A stretch of 64,000 bases of DNA from contig NZ_JANUGZ010000001.1 of NCBI RefSeq assembly GCF_024753205.1, positions 1,240,001-1,304,000 of the forward strand, read 5' to 3'. Below, piece after piece: positions 61,373-64,000 of this stretch (position 1 is the first letter of the stretch; each line of letters begins with the position of its first letter). The notes under the pieces were generated by a model. The model was not told where the DNA came from, searched no databases, and was given only the letters and a program-made list of their open reading frames with translations. The DNA comes from Massilia aurea (lineage in GTDB: Bacteria > Pseudomonadota > Gammaproteobacteria > Burkholderiales > Burkholderiaceae_D). Made by a program: the position numbers and the translations under genes.

Positions 61373-62674
61373 TTAACGCTTGTCGATTTCCGGCACGTCA
61401 CGCGCCGGCGAGCCGACGAACAGCTGACGTGGACGGCCAATCTTCTGCTCTGGATCGGCGATCATTTCGTTCCACTGCGCGATCCAGCCGATGGTACGGG
61501 CCATCGCGAAGATGCCGGTGAACATGGTGACCGGGATACCCAGTGCCGATTGCACGATGCCCGAGTAGAAGTCGACGTTCGGATACAGCTTGCGCGACAC
61601 GAAGTATTCGTCTTCGAGGGCGATGCGCTCCAGTTCCATGGCCAGCTTGAACAGCGGGTCGTCCTGCAGGCCCAGTTCTTCCAGCACTTCGTGGCAGGTT
61701 TCGCGCATCAGCTTGGCACGCGGGTCGAAGTTCTTGTACACGCGGTGACCGAAGCCCATCAGCTTGACGCCCGAGTTCTTGTCCTTGACCTTCTCGATGA
61801 AGGCCGGGATGTTCTCGACGCTGCCGATTTCCTTCAGCATGTTCAGAGCTGCTTCGTTCGCGCCGCCGTGGGCAGGGCCCCACAGGCAGGCGATACCGGC
61901 TGCGATACACGCGAACGGGTTGGCGCCCGACGAACCGGCCAGACGGACGGTCGAGGTCGATGCGTTCTGCTCGTGGTCCGCGTGCAGGATCAGGATGCGG
62001 TCCAGGGCGCGTACCAGCACGTCGTTGACCTTGTACTCTTCGCACGGGTTGGCGAACATCATGTACATGAAGTTGGCGCTGTACGACAGGTCGTTGCGTG
62101 GGTACACGAACGGCTGGCCGACGTTGTACTTGTAGGCCATTGCGACCAGAGTCGGCAGCTTGGCGATCAGGCGGATTGCCGAGATTTCGCGCTGCTTGGC
62201 ATCGTTGATGTCCAGCGAGTCGTGGTAGAACGACGCCAGCGCGCCGACCGTACCGACCAGCACCGACATCGGGTGCGCGTCACGGCGGAAGCCACGGAAG
62301 AAGAAGTTCATCTGCTCATGGATCATCGTGTGCTTGGTCACGGTGTCGGTGAACACTTCTTTTTGCTCTGCGTTTGGCAGTTCGCCGTTCAGCAGCAGGT
62401 AGCAGGTTTCCAGGAAGTCGCAGTTGACGGCCAGTTGCTCGATCGGGTAACCGCGGTACAGCAGCTCGCCCTTGTCACCGTCGATGTAGGTGATGCTCGA
62501 GTTACAGGCGGCGGTCGACATGAAGCCAGGATCGTACGTGAACTTGCCGGTCGCGCCGTACAGCTTGCGGATGTCGACGACGTCCGGGCCGATGGTGCCT
62601 TTGTAGATCGGCATGTCGATCGACGGGCTGCCGTCCGAGAACGACAGGGTGGCTTTGGTATCAGAGATGTTCAT
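61373..62674 (-). CDS. gltA: Citrate synthase
   Basis: The 433-residue type II (hexameric, Gram-negative) citrate synthase that condenses acetyl-CoA and oxaloacetate. Key segments are [28 protein letters not shown], the active-site [10 protein letters not shown] and [12 protein letters not shown], and [14 protein letters not shown] with its catalytic histidine. It lies 96 bases downstream of sdhE on the same strand and has its own strong terminator. Confidence 0.97.
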   Translation of the reverse strand: MNISDTKATLSFSDGSPSIDMPIYKGTIGPDVVDIRKLYGATGKFTYDPGFMSTAACNSSITYIDGDKGELLYRGYPIEQLAVNCDFLETCYLLLNGELPNAEQKEVFTDTVTKHTMIHEQMNFFFRGFRRDAHPMSVLVGTVGALASFYHDSLDINDAKQREISAIRLIAKLPTLVAMAYKYNVGQPFVYPRNDLSYSANFMYMMFANPCEEYKVNDVLVRALDRILILHADHEQNASTSTVRLAGSSGANPFACIAAGIACLWGPAHGGANEAALNMLKEIGSVENIPAFIEKVKDKNSGVKLMGFGHRVYKNFDPRAKLMRETCHEVLEELGLQDDPLFKLAMELERIALEDEYFVSRKLYPNVDFYSGIVQSALGIPVTMFTGIFAMARTIGWIAQWNEMIADPEQKIGRPRQLFVGSPARDVPEIDKR

Positions 62675-62770
62675 GGCACTTCCTTCTTGTGGGAGTGGGT
62701 CTACAAAATAAAACGAAACCGGGGGGCGTCGCGACGTGCCGCGTAGGCGAATCGGGTGCCCATAGTTCGC

Positions 62771-63037
62771 TTACGCTAGCCGCAGCTTCGCCAGCAAGGC
62801 GTGCACGTGCGGCAGGTCGAGCTCGCCGGAGGGCTCATTGCGCCCCAGCAGCAGGTCCAGCAACGGGTTGTCAGCCAGATCAAGCAGGCGCGTCAGCGCA
62901 TCGACCTCGTCGTCGGTCAGTTCCTGTTCGTGCGCGTCGAGAAAGCGCGTCAGGATCAGATCGTTCTCGAGCAGGCCACGACGTGCACGCCAGCGCAGGC
63001 GCGAACGGTTGGCAGGATCGGCTTGATGTGTAATCAC
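62771..63037 (-). CDS. sdhE: Succinate dehydrogenase assembly factor SdhE
   Basis: An 88-residue protein needed for covalent FAD attachment to SdhA. The diagnostic RGxxE motif is present in RARRGLLENDLILTRFLDAH. The start is a GTG at 63037 (the overlapping ATG at 63039 runs straight into a stop), and no better start is visible. It lies between sdhB and gltA, the standard betaproteobacterial position, with a 162-base gap to sdhB. Confidence 0.92.
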   Translation of the reverse strand: MITHQADPANRSRLRWRARRGLLENDLILTRFLDAHEQELTDDEVDALTRLLDLADNPLLDLLLGRNEPSGELDLPHVHALLAKLRLA

Positions 63038-63199
63038 ATTAAAATCCGTTGTTGGTTCGACATCATACTCCGGCTGCCGTGATTCGGCAGTACGGTACTT
63101 TTACGGTAATGCACACATTCGTCGAGCGCAACGCTCGACGCACGTCTGGACACCGGAACGCGTGCGACGCCTTTTGCGGCGCCGCACGCATTGCATCGC

Positions 63200-63910
63200 T
63201 TAAATTGCGCGACGCACCAGCAGTTCCTTGATCTTGCCAATCGCCTTGTTCGGATTGAGGCCCTTCGGGCACACATCCGTACAGTTCATGATCGAGTGGC
63301 AGCGGAACAGGCGGTACGGATCTTCCAGGTTGTCCAGGCGATCGTTGGTCGCTTCGTCGCGCGAGTCGGCGATGAAGCGGTACGCTTGCAGCAGGCCGGC
63401 AGGACCAACGAACTTGTCCGGGTTCCACCAGAACGATGGGCACGAAGTCGAGCAGCAGGCGCACAGGATGCACTCATACAGACCGTCGAGCTCTTCGCGC
63501 TCTTCAGGCGACTGCAAACGCTCTTTCTCAGGCCGGATCGACTCGTTGATCAGGTACGGCTTGACCGAGTGATACTGCTTGAAGAAGTTGGTCATGTCGA
63601 CGATCAGGTCGCGCACCACCGGCAGACCTGGCAGAGGACGCAGCACGATTGGCTGGGTCAGCTCGTTCAGGTTGGTCGTGCAGGCCAGGCCGTTCTTGCC
63701 GTTGATGTTCATTGCGTCCGAACCGCACACGCCTTCACGGCACGAGCGGCGCAGCGCCAGCGAGTCATCGACATCGGCCTTGATGCGCTGCAGGACGTCC
63801 AGCAGCATCTTGTCGGTGTCTTGCAGCTCGACCGAAACGTCTTGCATGTAAGGCTTCGAATCCTTGTCCGGATCGTAGCGGTAAATCTTCAGTTGGACAG
63901 TGCGTGCCAT
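63200..63910 (-). CDS. sdhB: Succinate dehydrogenase iron-sulfur subunit
   Basis: The 236-residue electron-transfer subunit of complex II. The N-terminal 2Fe-2S cysteines are in SCREGVCGSDAMNINGKNGLAC. The 4Fe-4S and 3Fe-4S clusters are served by CILCACCSTSCPSFWW and CHSIMNCTDVCPKGLNP. I chose the ATG at 63910 (MARTVQLKIYRYDPDKD). It follows sdhA by 58 bases. Confidence 0.97.
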   Translation of the reverse strand: MARTVQLKIYRYDPDKDSKPYMQDVSVELQDTDKMLLDVLQRIKADVDDSLALRRSCREGVCGSDAMNINGKNGLACTTNLNELTQPIVLRPLPGLPVVRDLIVDMTNFFKQYHSVKPYLINESIRPEKERLQSPEEREELDGLYECILCACCSTSCPSFWWNPDKFVGPAGLLQAYRFIADSRDEATNDRLDNLEDPYRLFRCHSIMNCTDVCPKGLNPNKAIGKIKELLVRRAI

Positions 63911-63968
63911 GTTTTTACCTATCTCATCACGGCCGCCGGGCGACAATCGCCCGGTAGCCACAAAATAT

Positions 63969-64000
63969 TTAGAAAGTGCGTGCTTTCGGCTTGAAGGTCT
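63969..64000 (-). CDS. sdhA: Succinate dehydrogenase flavoprotein subunit (C-terminal end only)
   Basis: The last nine complete codons, TFKPKARTF, and a TAA stop lie at the right edge. The ending and the position directly upstream of sdhB fit the C-terminus of SdhA; the rest of the gene is outside the window, so the call rests mainly on context. Confidence 0.75.
   Translation of the reverse strand, partial: TFKPKARTF

Overview
The window looks like a chromosomal segment of a high-GC betaproteobacterium of the Oxalobacteraceae, most like Massilia, Duganella or Janthinobacterium. This rests on the gene order der-bamB-yfgM-hisS-ispG-rodZ-pilF-rlmN-ndk, the surE-pcm-nlpD-rpoS cluster, the sdh-sdhE-gltA and odhA-odhB-lpdA gene sets, and a TonB-linked carbohydrate locus. 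The assignment is inferred from gene content, not from a marker-gene tree. I found no rRNA, tRNA, CRISPR array, prophage or intact insertion sequence.

Layout. Positions 1-20155 are mostly core housekeeping genes on the minus strand: ribosome assembly GTPase, outer-membrane assembly, tRNA charging, isoprenoid synthesis, cell shape, pilus stability, rRNA methylation, stationary-phase sigma factor, repair helicase and ZapE. Positions 20247-26309 hold the 2-oxoglutarate dehydrogenase operon, which contains an extra PspC/SHOCT gene. Positions 61373-64000 hold the end of the sdh operon, sdhE and gltA on the same strand. Between these two TCA-cycle blocks lie about 35 kb of mostly accessory genes.

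The accessory stretch has five parts. (a) 26592-31145 is an iron-regulated operon. A Fur box overlaps its promoter, and it encodes a PepSY-type membrane protein, a DUF2271 protein with a DGVSGAT flavinylation motif, a DUF4198 protein, an ApbE flavin transferase and a membrane-anchored flavodoxin/FNR reductase. Together they suggest a route carrying electrons from NADPH to a covalently flavinylated periplasmic carrier. (b) 31146-32942 is an AT-richer island with one TIR-domain gene that resembles a stand-alone defence effector. (c) 33550-39298 holds two two-component systems, the first co-transcribed with an acyltransferase. (d) 39302-56285 is a mannoside-utilisation locus: TonB receptor, GH2 beta-mannosidase, two GH92 alpha-mannosidases, sugar epimerase, PfkB kinase, MFS transporter and a LacI-type regulator. 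Two promoters in it have matching pairs of a TTTAGTAAA-type palindrome, one above the -35 box and one below the start site, which suggests DNA-looping control. (e) 56404-61053 holds a proline-rich exported protein, a SulP transporter, DUF421, GluQ-RS, an NTF2-like protein and Rnk.

Two families of dispersed repeats stand out. Hairpins built on GTGGACGGC-NNN-GCCGTCCAC sit just after the stop codons of ispG, lpdA and the TonB receptor gene. Elements built on GGGGTCAGGTCTGACATT occur at 9693-9832 and 33340-33388.
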